DNA of 53,915 nt from Bacillota bacterium (GTDB lineage Bacteria; Bacillota; Clostridia; Lachnospirales; CAG-274), in NCBI GenBank assembly GCA_017460805.1, contig JAFUAF010000012.1:1-53915 (forward strand), in the 5' to 3' direction. The notes below the pieces were generated by a model. It did no database searches. It saw nothing but the letters and a program-made list of their open reading frames with translations, and had not been told where the DNA came from. The position numbers and the translations under genes are program-made. Positions 36,123 to 47,400 of the stretch are shown piece by piece. The stretch's first letter is position 1. Each line of letters starts with the position of its first letter.

Positions 36123-36779
36123 ATGGCTGAAAGTCTGAATACCGAACTTGACTACCTTAAAAACAATGTTCCCGATGTTGACCTTGAGGACAACCCGAAG
36201 TTTGCCGATGAAATAAATACGGAAGTATTTGCAAAAGCCTACGGCAAGGTTCGGGAGCTTGTTGTCGAGGAAGAACCCGAAGTTGTGACAGAAAAGCCGC
36301 ATATAGGCTTTGCCGAAGCCAACGCATATATTTTTGACATAATCAAAAATAACGAGCTGCACAGGATGTTCCCCGAAACCGATTTTGAAAATGTTGACAC
36401 TATGGATATGCTTTACACTCTCTCGGATGAGGAAAACGCAAATGCACAGAATATCGTGGGTGTATGCTTGTACACGGGCAACGGCTGCAAAATGGACAAG
36501 GACCTGGGTATGGAGTTTATGGAGAGAGCCATAGAACAAAACCATACCGCCGCTATGCGTAACCTTGCCATCGCACTTGAAAATGTGGATGCACAAAGGT
36601 CGCTTGAATTATACAAGCGTGCCGCAAAACTCGGCGATAAGACAGCAAAGGTAAACCTTGAATATATGCAGGACAGGGTCGGTAAAAAGCAGTTAGACCG
36701 CATTTTATCCTTAAAGGACAGAGTACAGGACGAACCGAAAGAAAATGCAGCTACCGAGAAAGGCAGGGATGAGCGATGA
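36123..36779 (+). CDS. Sel1-like repeat protein
   Basis: This 218-aa protein has an acidic N-terminal half. A C-terminal half follows with two to three Sel1/TPR-like helical repeats (NAQNIVGVCLYTGNGCKMDKDLGMEFMERA..AAMRNLAIAL..RSLELYKRAAKLGDKTAKV). Such repeats mediate protein contacts. It follows topB by 13 nt, with GGAGGTGA before ATG 36123, and overlaps the next gene by 4 nt. Its partner in the element is unknown. Confidence 0.65.
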   Translation: MAESLNTELDYLKNNVPDVDLEDNPKFADEINTEVFAKAYGKVRELVVEEEPEVVTEKPHIGFAEANAYIFDIIKNNELHRMFPETDFENVDTMDMLYTLSDEENANAQNIVGVCLYTGNGCKMDKDLGMEFMERAIEQNHTAAMRNLAIALENVDAQRSLELYKRAAKLGDKTAKVNLEYMQDRVGKKQLDRILSLKDRVQDEPKENAATEKGRDER

Positions 36780-37138
36780 TAGGAATTTATATCCTTTTGG
36801 GGGCTATGTTCGGCATAATGGGCTATATGTTTGCTTACATCAAGAAAAACATAGCACCAAAAACCGAAAAGAAAACCTTTCCCGCCGTTAAACAAAAACT
36901 GTCCGAGGAGATAGAAAACAACGAAGTCGAAAAGGCTTTCATCAAGTTTATACTGACGGAAGCCGCCGAAGAACATATCCGTCTTGCAAAAAAGAACGGC
37001 GATGTTTATATTTGTTTCAGCAACAGCGAAATATCGGGCTTTGCCGCAAAATGGTACGGAGTTCTAAAATCCTACAAAAACGGCGATATAGACGAGAGGA
37101 TGTATAAGTCCTGCGTGAATATTTACTTTGAGGAGTAA
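36776..37138 (+). CDS. Small membrane-anchored protein
   Basis: This 120-aa protein has one N-terminal transmembrane helix (about 2-23, Gly/Met-rich) and a charged, mostly helical cytoplasmic domain. No family is recognised. Four-base overlap with the Sel1-like gene indicates coupled translation, so the two may form a membrane-tethered complex. Confidence 0.6.
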   Translation: MIGIYILLGAMFGIMGYMFAYIKKNIAPKTEKKTFPAVKQKLSEEIENNEVEKAFIKFILTEAAEEHIRLAKKNGDVYICFSNSEISGFAAKWYGVLKSYKNGDIDERMYKSCVNIYFEE

Positions 37139-37164
37139 GAAAACACTGATAAAATCAAAAAAGC

Positions 37165-37278
37165 AAAAATAATTTTAGCCGAAAGGCGGCACATTTGTAG
37201 GCGACCATGCGTATTCTTCCGCCGAAAAGGCGGAAAATAGCAATCAGAGCCGTTAAGCAAATGTGTAAAATTATTTTT
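37165..37278. ncRNA. Large palindromic, multi-branched structured element
   Basis: A 13-bp A/T helix (37165-37177 with 37266-37278) and an 8-bp helix (CACATTTG 37190-37197 with CAAATGTG 37258-37265) are both perfect and nested. Between them on the 5' side is a GCC-GAAA-GGC hairpin. Inside is TTCCGCC-GAAAA-GGCGGAA (37217-37235). It sits between converging genes and can serve as a bidirectional terminator. The GNRA loop and junction layout exceed what a terminator needs, so a structured RNA or cruciform is possible. Confidence 0.5.
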
Positions 37279-37287
37279 GGTATCCTA

Positions 37288-37503
37288 TTATTCAGTTTTT
37301 CTTGAGCCCTCTTCCATAGCCTTTTTGACCGCTTCGATAATAAAAGCATTTACGCTTAACCCTTTGGAATGGGCATACTCTGTCACTTGTGCCTTAAAAC
37401 CTGTTTCTTTGGGTATGCGTATTTCTATGCGGTCGAGCCTGTCTTTTGTGTATTTGGTAATAGCCCGTGAATGAGCCTGCGGGGAGTATGTATGTGATGC
37501 CAT
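37288..37503 (-). CDS. Ribbon-helix-helix (Arc-like) DNA-binding protein
   Basis: This 71-aa basic protein has a beta strand RLDRIEIRIPKETG, then helices with the turn HSKGLSVNAFIIEAVKKAM, the pattern of Arc/MetJ-type repressors and antitoxins. AAAGGAAAA lies upstream of ATG 37503. No toxin gene is adjacent on the same strand. The divergent neighbour is a TIGR04076 gene, and a 9-bp inverted repeat covers both -10 boxes, so self-repression and control of the neighbour are likely. Confidence 0.78.
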   Translation of the reverse strand: MASHTYSPQAHSRAITKYTKDRLDRIEIRIPKETGFKAQVTEYAHSKGLSVNAFIIEAVKKAMEEGSRKTE

Positions 37504-37535
37504 ATAATAATTTTCCTTTCATATTTTATGATTTT

Positions 37536-37568
37536 ATTATAGCATATATTTATTGGTTGTGCTATAAT
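37536..37568. promoter_or_regulatory. Symmetric divergent promoter/operator
   Basis: ATTATAGCA (37536-37544) and TGCTATAAT (37560-37568) are perfect inverted repeats with a 15-bp centre. Each arm ends in a TATAAT -10 box, leftward for the RHH gene and rightward for the TIGR04076 gene. A dimeric repressor bound here would cover both promoters. Confidence 0.6.
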
Positions 37569-37617
37569 TTATATATCAAAGTTACGCAAATTACAATATG
37601 TCAGGGGGATGTTTTCA

Positions 37618-38028
37618 ATGAATTATGAGTGCAAAATAACCGTATTAGAAACAAAAGTATTTCCGGAATTACAAGAAAAATACTTAGCCGACCCAAAGTC
37701 CGGTCCGTGTCCGTTCTTTAAAGCGGGTGATACATTCCTTTTAAAACGCACACCGGAAAGAGATGATTTTTATCATCTTATGGACGGTAAATTTTGCGGT
37801 GAAGCGTGGGATGCTATCAGCAGATATGTATATACAGCATTGCAGGGCGGTTCTATAATGAAAAATTGGACAAATGACAACAGAATGATGATAGCTTGCT
37901 GCAATGATGGTACAAGACCCGTTATTTTTAAAATAGAAAGAATTGATATTCCGGAGAATGATGAAGAAAGGCTATGGTTAGAAAAACAAAATTTTAAGAA
38001 TACTATTGATGACGCATATACAGGCTGA
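37618..38028 (+). CDS. TIGR04076 family protein
   Basis: This 136-aa protein matches TIGR04076: CKITVLE..FPELQEKYLADPKSGPCPFFKAGD at the start, WDAISRYVYTALQGGS, and ACCNDGTRPVIFKIERI later. The invariant cysteines suggest a redox or metal role, but family function is unknown. GGGGG at 37604-37608 is 9 nt before ATG 37618; the ATG at 37609 touches it and is rejected. Confidence 0.8.
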   Translation: MNYECKITVLETKVFPELQEKYLADPKSGPCPFFKAGDTFLLKRTPERDDFYHLMDGKFCGEAWDAISRYVYTALQGGSIMKNWTNDNRMMIACCNDGTRPVIFKIERIDIPENDEERLWLEKQNFKNTIDDAYTG

Positions 38029-38072
38029 TAATTTGTAAATATATTACCAAATGGAAAGTTTAAGGAGCGAAA

Positions 38073-38387
38073 ATGAAAACAGAAAAACACGGAAACAATT
38101 GGAGTGCATTTTATGCCGCTGACTCAGGACGGTATTTCGCCGAAATTATGTATACAAGTCGTGAGGGACGTGAGCAGTATAATTATGAGATCACGCAGGA
38201 TATATACGACAGGCTTGGCACTTTCAAAGATGATATTGAAAACGAAAGGCTTATAAAGACCGCCAAAATAACATACTCGTTTGAAAACACAATGTATGGA
38301 ACACTCGGTCCGGAGAGTACCGTATGGGATGAAGAAGCCAACGAAGAAATGAAAAAATCGGTTCAAAACAATAATAAGAATAAATAA
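38073..38387 (+). CDS. Hypothetical protein
   Basis: This 104-aa soluble protein has a mixed alpha/beta pattern and an Asn/Lys-rich tail. No family is recognised. AAGGAG (38062-38067) precedes ATG 38073. It follows the TIGR04076 gene by 44 nt and is closed by a terminator, so the two form one transcript. Confidence 0.55.
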   Translation: MKTEKHGNNWSAFYAADSGRYFAEIMYTSREGREQYNYEITQDIYDRLGTFKDDIENERLIKTAKITYSFENTMYGTLGPESTVWDEEANEEMKKSVQNNNKNK

Positions 38388-38391
38388 TTCT

Positions 38392-38426
38392 AAAAGTGTC
38401 ATAGTGATTTTCTATGGCACTTTTTA
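38392..38426 (+). terminator. Intrinsic terminator
   Basis: AAAAGTGTCATAG (38392-38404) pairs with CTATGGCACTTTT (38412-38424), with one G-U pair, and ends in T. Confidence 0.85.
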
Positions 38427-38448
38427 ATTGAAAAAATATAAGTTTCTA

Positions 38449-38478
38449 TTGACTATATAATCGAATGTATAGTATAAT
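38449..38478 (+). promoter_or_regulatory. Promoter of the giant helicase-methylase gene
   Basis: TTGACT at 38449-38454, 18-bp spacer, TATAAT at 38473-38478. The predicted start (near 38485) falls within the AGGAGG at 38481-38486, so the leader would be extremely short. Confidence 0.6.
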
Positions 38479-38494
38479 GAAGGAGGTAAAATGA

Positions 38495-41400
38495 ATGCGA
38501 GATGATAAATATGCTTATATCAGCGACTTACTTCTTGACGAAGTGCGCAAACTGACCCAAAACGGGCGCAGCTGGCTTAACTTTCTTGAAAATACGGGCA
38601 AGCTGTATAAGTACAGTTTCAAGGATAATCTTATTATCAATGCTCAAAGGGAGAACGCCACTATGTGTGCCGATTTCGATACCTGGACAAAGAAGCTGGG
38701 CTACCGCATAAAGCAGGGTACAAAGGGTATTCCCCTCTTGCGTGACAATGACGGACGAAAAACATTTTGGTATGTTTATGACATATCGGACACCGTCAAA
38801 ACGGCTAAATCATGGGATGTACACCTATGGACGGTCAAGGATGATTTCAAGAGAGCCGTTGCCGACGGGTTCAAAGCGCACAACGGACTGAAAAGCGAGA
38901 ACTACACCCTTGAAACGCTTATAGACGAGCGTGTTTCAAACTATCTTGATGAAAATATCGAAAGGTATGTCAGAGAATTGGAACTGTACAAGCAGGACTC
39001 ACTCCTGGAGGAGTACGACCGGGACAACCTTGCACATACTTTGAGGGAGATAGCCGAGGAAAGTATCGAAATAGCCGTATGCGGCAGATGTGGCATAAAC
39101 CGTGACTATGACGAGTATGCCCTGCGTAAGATAGGCGATTTCAACACCGTTGACACCATTACTCAACTCGGTGAACTGATAACCGGCGGTACCGAGGTCA
39201 TACTGCGAGAGATAGAAAAAGAGGTAAGAAACTGTGAAAAGCATATCACAAAGGAGGAAAACTATTATGAAAGAGAAAATGATCGACGGAATGAGGCACA
39301 TTTACAGCGAGGAACTTCAGAAGTATCTGCCCGAAACAATGACGGAGAACAGCATCGAATACAGGCTGAACGAGGAAACGATGACGTATCTGCCGATGTT
39401 AGAACTCGACGAGGAGGAAGATTACAATCTGACGAGTTGGGGACGCAGGCGACTGAGTTACATCAAGGAGAACAAACCTGGCTTTTATCAGAGACTGATG
39501 ATAAAGGGCTTATGGGAACATCTGGTGAGCGTGGACAAACAGGCGAACGAGATGGAGAACAGCCTGATGAAAGAAATGAGCAAAGCCGAGGGGATAACCG
39601 AGGAGCTGAAAGCGAAAGATCAGATGGGCTGGGTAGCAAGGAGAAACAATCTCAAACAGAGAGTACGAGAGATAGTAGCAAACGAAGTGATATACATTTA
39701 AACGGCAAGACGGCAGAGGATAAAACCCCTGCCGTTTCTGCATTTATACAGACCATAGAAATGGAAAAGTATTCCGAACCCGATGAAAAAGGCAGGGTCA
39801 AACGTGTCGGTATGGCTACCGCAGGAGAGATTTTTGATAAACTTGAAAAGCACCTTAAAGACAATGGTATGTTACCCGATGACTATTTTTTAATGAGCCA
39901 TCGAGTGTCCGAAGATATGGAAGTACCTAAATATGTACAGTTCATTTGTCAGCCTTCTTGGGGTGAGAGCGAGGGAATATACCTTGACATCGCTATGGAA
40001 ACAGCAGACGGCATTGTTGACTTTGCAACGGGCAAGACCCTGGAAGATAACTATGCAGCTTTTAAGCGTATGGGCGATATTGCAACGGAATGTAACCTTA
40101 TGCTGAACAGCAACGGCAGAAGAATTGAGCGTGAGGGCATTTCCACTCCCGAATATATAAAACAGCATCAGGCAAAAGCAGCCGAAGAAACCAAGCCCGA
40201 GCAGGCAGAAACAAAGAAACAGCCGGAAGGCATTATCGGCAATACACCGTATAAATTTATACCGGATAAGACCTATGCCACAATGCCTGAAAAGAACGCA
40301 AAACTTGTATCGGAACGTTTTGAAAGCGAGGGGATAAAATATAGCGGCAAGATAAAGGACAACGGTTCAATAACACTTACTTACAGCAAAAACGACAAGG
40401 ACAAGTGCCAGGCAATCATTAGTGATGTTATTGAACAGCTTGCCGTCGAGGAATATCGTGATAAGACCCGTAAATCGTACAATACCATTGCCGATACAGA
40501 CCTTGATACCCTTGAAGCCATAATGACCGAGATAGTACAGGGCAAGATTGATGCAAATGAGCTTGATGTAAACATAAAGGGACTGGCACTCTACGGTTCA
40601 CGCAGCAGGGGACTTGAAACCGGCAATTCCGATATAGACATAGTAGTTGAGTATGAGGGCGATATGAAGGAAGATGCACTTTTTAACATCTTGAACGAGG
40701 ATGAACATAACTTTGAGGGCTTAAAGGTGGACTTCAACCCCATACGTGAGGAAGAAAGCGGCAGGCTTTCGGACTTTCTGCAAAGATCCGAAGAATATCT
40801 GCAAAAGCAGATAAAAACACAGGCAAAAAACATTGATGAAAATATCATCGGCAATACGGTCTATCGCTATATACCTCAGAAACGGTATAAAAAGTTTCCC
40901 GCTGTTGACGGCATAACCGTTTCCGACAGGCTGACATCCGAGGATATAAAGCACAGCGGCAGAATAAACGATGATGATACCGTGACCATTACCTACTCCG
41001 CAAAGGATAAGGAAAAGGTTGAAGCAATATTTAAGGATTTTGAAAAGCAGGAAGAAACGGTAGATGTTGAGGAAACACATTCGGAAGAAACGGTAACAGC
41101 AAAGGAAAATAATCTTGAAAAAACGGTGTCTAACCGTGAAAAGTTTCCGCTTTTCCCCGATGACAGCGTAACCGAAAAGGAAATGCACGAATATGGTTAT
41201 ACCGACCCCGTGATGTATCCGTTAAGCGAGGAAGTCGCCCTTGATTTTTACGAAAATAAGGACTTGCCCGTATATCTGCTGCACGAGGATAATACCGAGA
41301 GTTTTGCATATTCCGTGGAGGATATAAAAAACCACAGGGGTATGTACGGTATAGAAACGGACGCTTGGGAAAAGTATCTTGAACAAGAAGCCGAAAAAGC

Positions 41401-44400
41401 ACCGGAAAAGGAGAAAGTTGAAGAACAGAAAACACCCGCACCGAAGTTTGACTACAGCTATACGGAACCGATAAGGGCGGATAAAATCCCCGATGCTATA
41501 CTCTTTGAAGCACTTACCCGGGGCACGGGTTTTGCAAACGGAAGGTTTCGTGTTGAGGAATGGTATAAAACGAACTTGACGGCTAAAGAGCGAGTTGCCA
41601 ATTTAAAGAACGAATACGGCATCGGCGGCACGGGTCATCCTACAGACGGTCCCGGCGAAATAAGCGGTACCAACCACGACGGCAAAGGGTTTGAAGTTGA
41701 ATGGACGACCGAGGACGGGAAAGCAAAACATCTGCTTACCTGGAGTGCAGTCGATAAAGAGATAAAAAAGCTCATAGAAAAAGACCTTTATATCAGCCCG
41801 CAGGAACGTGACAAGCACGAAAAGGAATTGTTTGTCAAGTCAAAAATAAAGCTGATGTCCGAGGGCGATATGTTTACTGTAAACGGCGAAAATTTTGAAT
41901 TTGTATGTGCAGGATACAGTAAGATCGAAGTATATCCCGATAATCCCGACTCGGAGCTTTGTTACACCATACAGGGCAAAAATGAGGATGAACCGCATTA
42001 TTTTATTGACAACTACCGATTGGAGAAAACGGACTTTGCCGTGGATCCCGAAAAGAAAGAAAAAGAAGAACCGCTTTATAAGTTTTTCCGAACAGGAAAC
42101 GACAATGAACTGAAAATTCTCTATCAGCCCAATATGCACGATTATATTTCGGCAACGGTCGATAAAGAGGTTTTCAACACCGCATACATCATAGCGGATA
42201 CGGGCAACACCTTTGATACCTCACTTTTCTATCAAATGCTTCTTGCTTATGCCGAAAAGGAGACTGTCAGCGATGATACGCTTTTCTATATGTCGGCGGA
42301 TAATGAATACAAGAACGGTATACCGCTGTTTGAGGGCTTTACATCGGAAAATGTTGACCTTATCGGAGATTATGTAAAAGACGATGTCTTAAATCTTGAA
42401 GAAAATGCAGAAGTTGAAGCTGAACCTACTGTCGAAAACGAAAATGAGCCTGCTGTTGCTATTGGCGACAAATTCAAAAATCTTCTTACGGGCGAGGAAA
42501 TAGAGATAGTTTCTCTTACGGGAGCATTGCCGTACTACACCGACCAATGCACAGCTACCCGTCAATCGGGTGGTTTTGAGATAACCGAAAATATCGGTTA
42601 CTCGGAATTGCTTGATACAACAAAATACGAACGTGTTACCGAGGCCGAAAAATCAGCTGAACCATACAGCGTTGAAAAAGCCCTTATTACAGCATATATG
42701 CACGATGAGTTTGACGAGGAACCCGACTTCTCGGATATTGAAGATATGGGACTTGCCTATACTTCCGTTGAAGATGCAAACGATGAAAATCACATTATCG
42801 AAGCCCGTGTAAACCTTGAAACCCGTGAGATATACAAATATCTTGACAATGAAAAGGTAGCTATTGAGGCTTACGGCAGCCGCAAGGACTTTATAGAGTG
42901 CCTTAAAAACCTTGATTTCAACGACCTGACCGAAGTTACTGATGAAATGTGGACTAAATATAACGAGATACATAAAAATGAAGAAGTTATAAAGCCCGTA
43001 AACTTTACCTTTACCGAGGAAAATATGAATATGGGCAGTCCCAAAGAGCAGTTCAAGGCTAATATCGAGGCTATAAAAATGCTGAAACAGCTTGAAAGCG
43101 AAAACAAACAGGCTACACCCGAACAGCAGGTCGTACTTGCCAAATATATGGGGTGGGGAGGTCTTGCTGATGCTTTTGACAGCCGCAAGGACAGTTGGGC
43201 AACAGAATATAACGAGCTGAAAGACCTGTTAAGCCCGGAGGAATATTCATCTGCCCGTGCTACGGTTTTGAACTCGCACTTTACAAGTCCCGTTATCATA
43301 CAGGCTATGTATAAGGGACTTGAAAGATTGGGCTTTGAGGGCGGCACTATTCTCGAACCCTCTATGGGTATCGGTAACTTTTTCGGTGCAATGCCCGACA
43401 GCCTTAAAAATTCAAAACTGTACGGCGTAGAACTCGATGACCTTACGGGCAGGATAGCAAAACAGCTCTACCCCGAAGCCAATATTCAGATAAAAGGGTT
43501 TCAGAAAACGACTTTCAACAGCAATTCATTTGATGTTGCTATCGGAAATGTACCTTTCGGCACTACCAAGATATACGACAACGAATTACAATGTCACGAC
43601 CTGATACACGACTACTTTTTTAAAAAATCGCTTGATAAGGTACACAGCGGCGGTATTGTTGCCCTTGTTACCTCTATGGGAACTATGGACAAAGCAAATG
43701 AGGAGGTACGCAAGTACCTTGCGGAACGTGCGGAGCTTGTCGGTGCGATAAGATTGCCCGATACCGCATTTAAAAACGCCAATACAAGCGTGACAAGCGA
43801 TATAATCTTCCTTAAAAAGCGTGATACTGTTCTTGACTTTGAAAAGAACCCCGAGCAAACACCCGATTGGGTGCAGACCAAAGAGGACGAAAACGGAAAT
43901 ATCATCAATTCATACTTTGTCGATCACCCCGAAATGATAGTCGGAGAGATGCAGGAAGAAAGCGGGCCTTATGGCTACCGCCTTGTATGTAAACCTGTCG
44001 AGGGCGATTTTAAAGAGCAGCTAAACGAAGCAATAAGCCACCTTAACGGCACTTTCGAGCGTGACGAACACGCAAACAGCGTGGAAGAAGAAATACCTCC
44101 GGAGTTTACGGAGGTAGACTATCAGGGACACCGTAACTTCTGCTATTGCGAGGTAGACGGAAAAATATATTTCCGTGAAAATGAAATGATGATACCCCAG
44201 GACTTTGAGGGCAAGAAACTTGAGAGAATGAAAGGTATGATAGAGGTCAGTAACATCTTGCAGGAACTGATACGCTTGCAGCGTGACGGCTATTCCGATG
44301 ATGAGATAAAGGCACAGCAGGAAGTTCTGAACGATAAGTATGAAGCATTTACAAAGAAATTCGGGCTGATAAGCAGTGATACCAATATGAACCTTTTCCG

Positions 44401-47400
44401 TGACGATGATACAAGCGAGCTTATTTCTTCACTTGAAAACATTGATGAAAACGGTAATCTTGTAAGCAAAGCGGATATTTTTACAAAAAGAACTATCGTG
44501 CCTTATGTTGCACCTACACACGCCGACACCGTAAGCGATGCGTTGACTATCAGCATTGCCGAAAAAGCGAGGGTCGACCTCGACTATATGAGTAAACTTT
44601 GCGGCAAGGATAAAGATACCATTTTATCCGAAATGCAGGGTGTGATATTTGAAAACCCCGTAAGCGGCAAGTACGAGACCGCAGACGAATATTTGTCCGG
44701 AGATGTGCGTGAAAAGCTGCGTATTGCGGAGGTTATGGCGGAAAACAACGATAAATTTGCGGTAAATGTTAATGCTCTGCGTGAGGTTCAGCCCGAGGAA
44801 TTAAAGCCATCGGAAATTTCCATACAGCTCTGCTCTACCTGGATACCCGTCAAGTATTACGAACAGTTTATGTACGAAACATTCGATACACCGTATCGCT
44901 GCCAAAGCAGCAGTTGGTATGCACACACCGACCCGTTTTCAACGTACAACTCACAAACCATAACAATACAGTATGACGAGAGGACGGCGACCTACGGCAT
45001 ATCAAACAAGGGTTCGTCCCGTGCGGATGCCTCAAACATAAAGGTCAATAAAACATACGGCACAAGCCGTGTGAATGCCTACAAGATACTTGAGGACACC
45101 TTGAACAACAAGGTAATAACCGTAAAGGACTACATCGAAGAACCCGACGGCAAAAAACGTGCAGTTGTAAATCAGAAAGAAACAATGCTTGCACAGGAGA
45201 AACAATCGGAGCTTAAAGAAAAATTCCGTGAATGGATATGGGACGACCCCGAACGTACCGAGGAACTATGCAGGATATATAACGAGAATTTTAACTCCAT
45301 AAGACCCCGTGAGTATGATGGCAGCCATATAAAATTCGTGGGAATGAACCCCGAAATACAGTTAAGACCTCATCAGCTGAACGCTATCGCCCATACGCTT
45401 TACGGCGGCAATACGCTGTTAGCACATACCGTAGGTGCAGGCAAAACATTTGAGGCTGTAGCAAGTGCAATGGAAGCAAAAAGGCTGGGACTATGCAGAA
45501 AGAGCCTGATATGTGTACCAAAACATATAGTAAATCAGTTCGGCAAGGAGTTTTTACAGCTTTACCCCAATGCAAATATACTTGTAGCAAGCGAAAAGGA
45601 CTTCCAAAAGAAGAACAGGCGAAGATTTTTCAGCCGTATAGCCACCGGAAATTACGATGCCGTTATCATCAGCCATTCACAGCTTGAAAAGCTGCCCATA
45701 TCGCCCGAACGCCGCATTGAGTATGTACAAAACCAGATAGAAGAAGTAACTGCCGCACTTGATGATATGCGCCGTATGGAGGGCAAGCGTGGTTTTACCG
45801 TAAAGCAGCTTGAAATTACTTGTCAAAACCTTGAGGATAAGCTCGAAAAGCTGATAAACGAAGAAAAATATGATACCAACATTTTCTTTGAGGATATGGG
45901 CTTTGATAAAATGTTTATAGATGAAGCGCATTTGTTCAAAAACTTGCAATTTATCACAAAAATGGGAAGAAACGTATCGGGTATCAATGCTTCATCCGTA
46001 TCGCAAAGAGCCACCGACCTTGCCTTAAAGGTCAAATATATGGACGAGATAACGGGCGGCAGAGGTACGGTCTTTATGACGGGTACGCCCATCAGTAACA
46101 GTATGTCGGAGCTATATATAATGCAGACATATTTGCAGGCGGACTTACTTAAAAAGCGTGGTTTACACCTCTTTGATGCGTGGGCGGCAAACTTTGGCGA
46201 AACGCAGGTGGCTTTGGAACTTGCACCCGAGGGCAAGGGCTACCAGGCAAAAACGAGATTTGCAAAGTTCTTTAACTTGCCGGAGCTTATGAACCTGTTT
46301 AGATTGTGTGCCGACATAAAAATGCCGGAAGATCTGAATTTACCCGTACCGGAAGCACACTATGAAGCGATAAAGACCGAAGCGAGCGACTACCAAAAAG
46401 AACTTGTGGACGGACTTGCGGAACGTGCTTCGAGTATAAGAACCGGCTGCGTCGACCCTCGTGTTGACAATATGCTCAAGATAACCAACGAAGGCAGGAA
46501 GTTGGCACTCGACCAAAGGCTGATAAATGACACTCTCCCCGACGACCCGAATAGCAAAGTCAACAAGTGTATAGAAAATGTGCTTGATATATGGGAGAAA
46601 ACGGCGGACAGTTACGGCACGCAGATGATTTTCTGTGATATGTCCACGCCTAAACCCGATGAATTCAATGTCTATGATGACATCAAGCAAAAGCTGATAG
46701 CCAAAGGTGTTTCCGAAAGCGAGATAGCATATATTCACGATGCGAAAACCGATGTGCAGAAGCAGGAGCTTTTCACAAAGGTAAATCGTGGAGATGTTCG
46801 TATTCTGTTAGGTTCCACCAACAAAATGGGTGCAGGCACGAACTGTCAAAAGCACCTGACAGCGGTTCATCATCTCGATTGTCCCTGGCGACCCGCTGAC
46901 CTGGAACAACGAAATGGTCGTATCATCAGACAAGGCAACGAAAACAAGGAGGTAAACATATATAACTATGTTACCGCCGGCACGTTTGATGCCTTTTTGT
47001 TTCAGCTTGTGGAAAACAAGCAGAAATTCATCTCGCAGATAATGACAAGCAAGTCGCCGCAAAGAATAGCCGAGGATGTTGACGAAGCCGTACTGAACTA
47101 TGCACAGATAAAGGCATTGGCGGCAGGCGATGAGCGTATAAAAGAAAAAATGGACTTAGATTTGGAAGTCACTTCTCTCCGAACCGCTTATTCCAATTTC
47201 CTTGACAATCGCCGTAATCTTAAATCGGATATTGTGAAGAAATATCCCGAACTGATAGCCCAAAGGAGCGAAGCTGCGGCGGGCTTCGAAAAGGATATTG
47301 CCACCTATAAGGCACACACAAGCGAGGGATTTAGCGGTATGACGATAAACGGCAAGCTCTTTGATGATAAAAAAGAAGCAGGCAAAGCACTTTTGGATGC

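Noticed and set aside
37155..37349. Leftward 64-aa frame overlapping the RHH gene
   Set aside because: It runs through the palindromic element and has no ribosome binding site; its composition follows the hairpin sequence.
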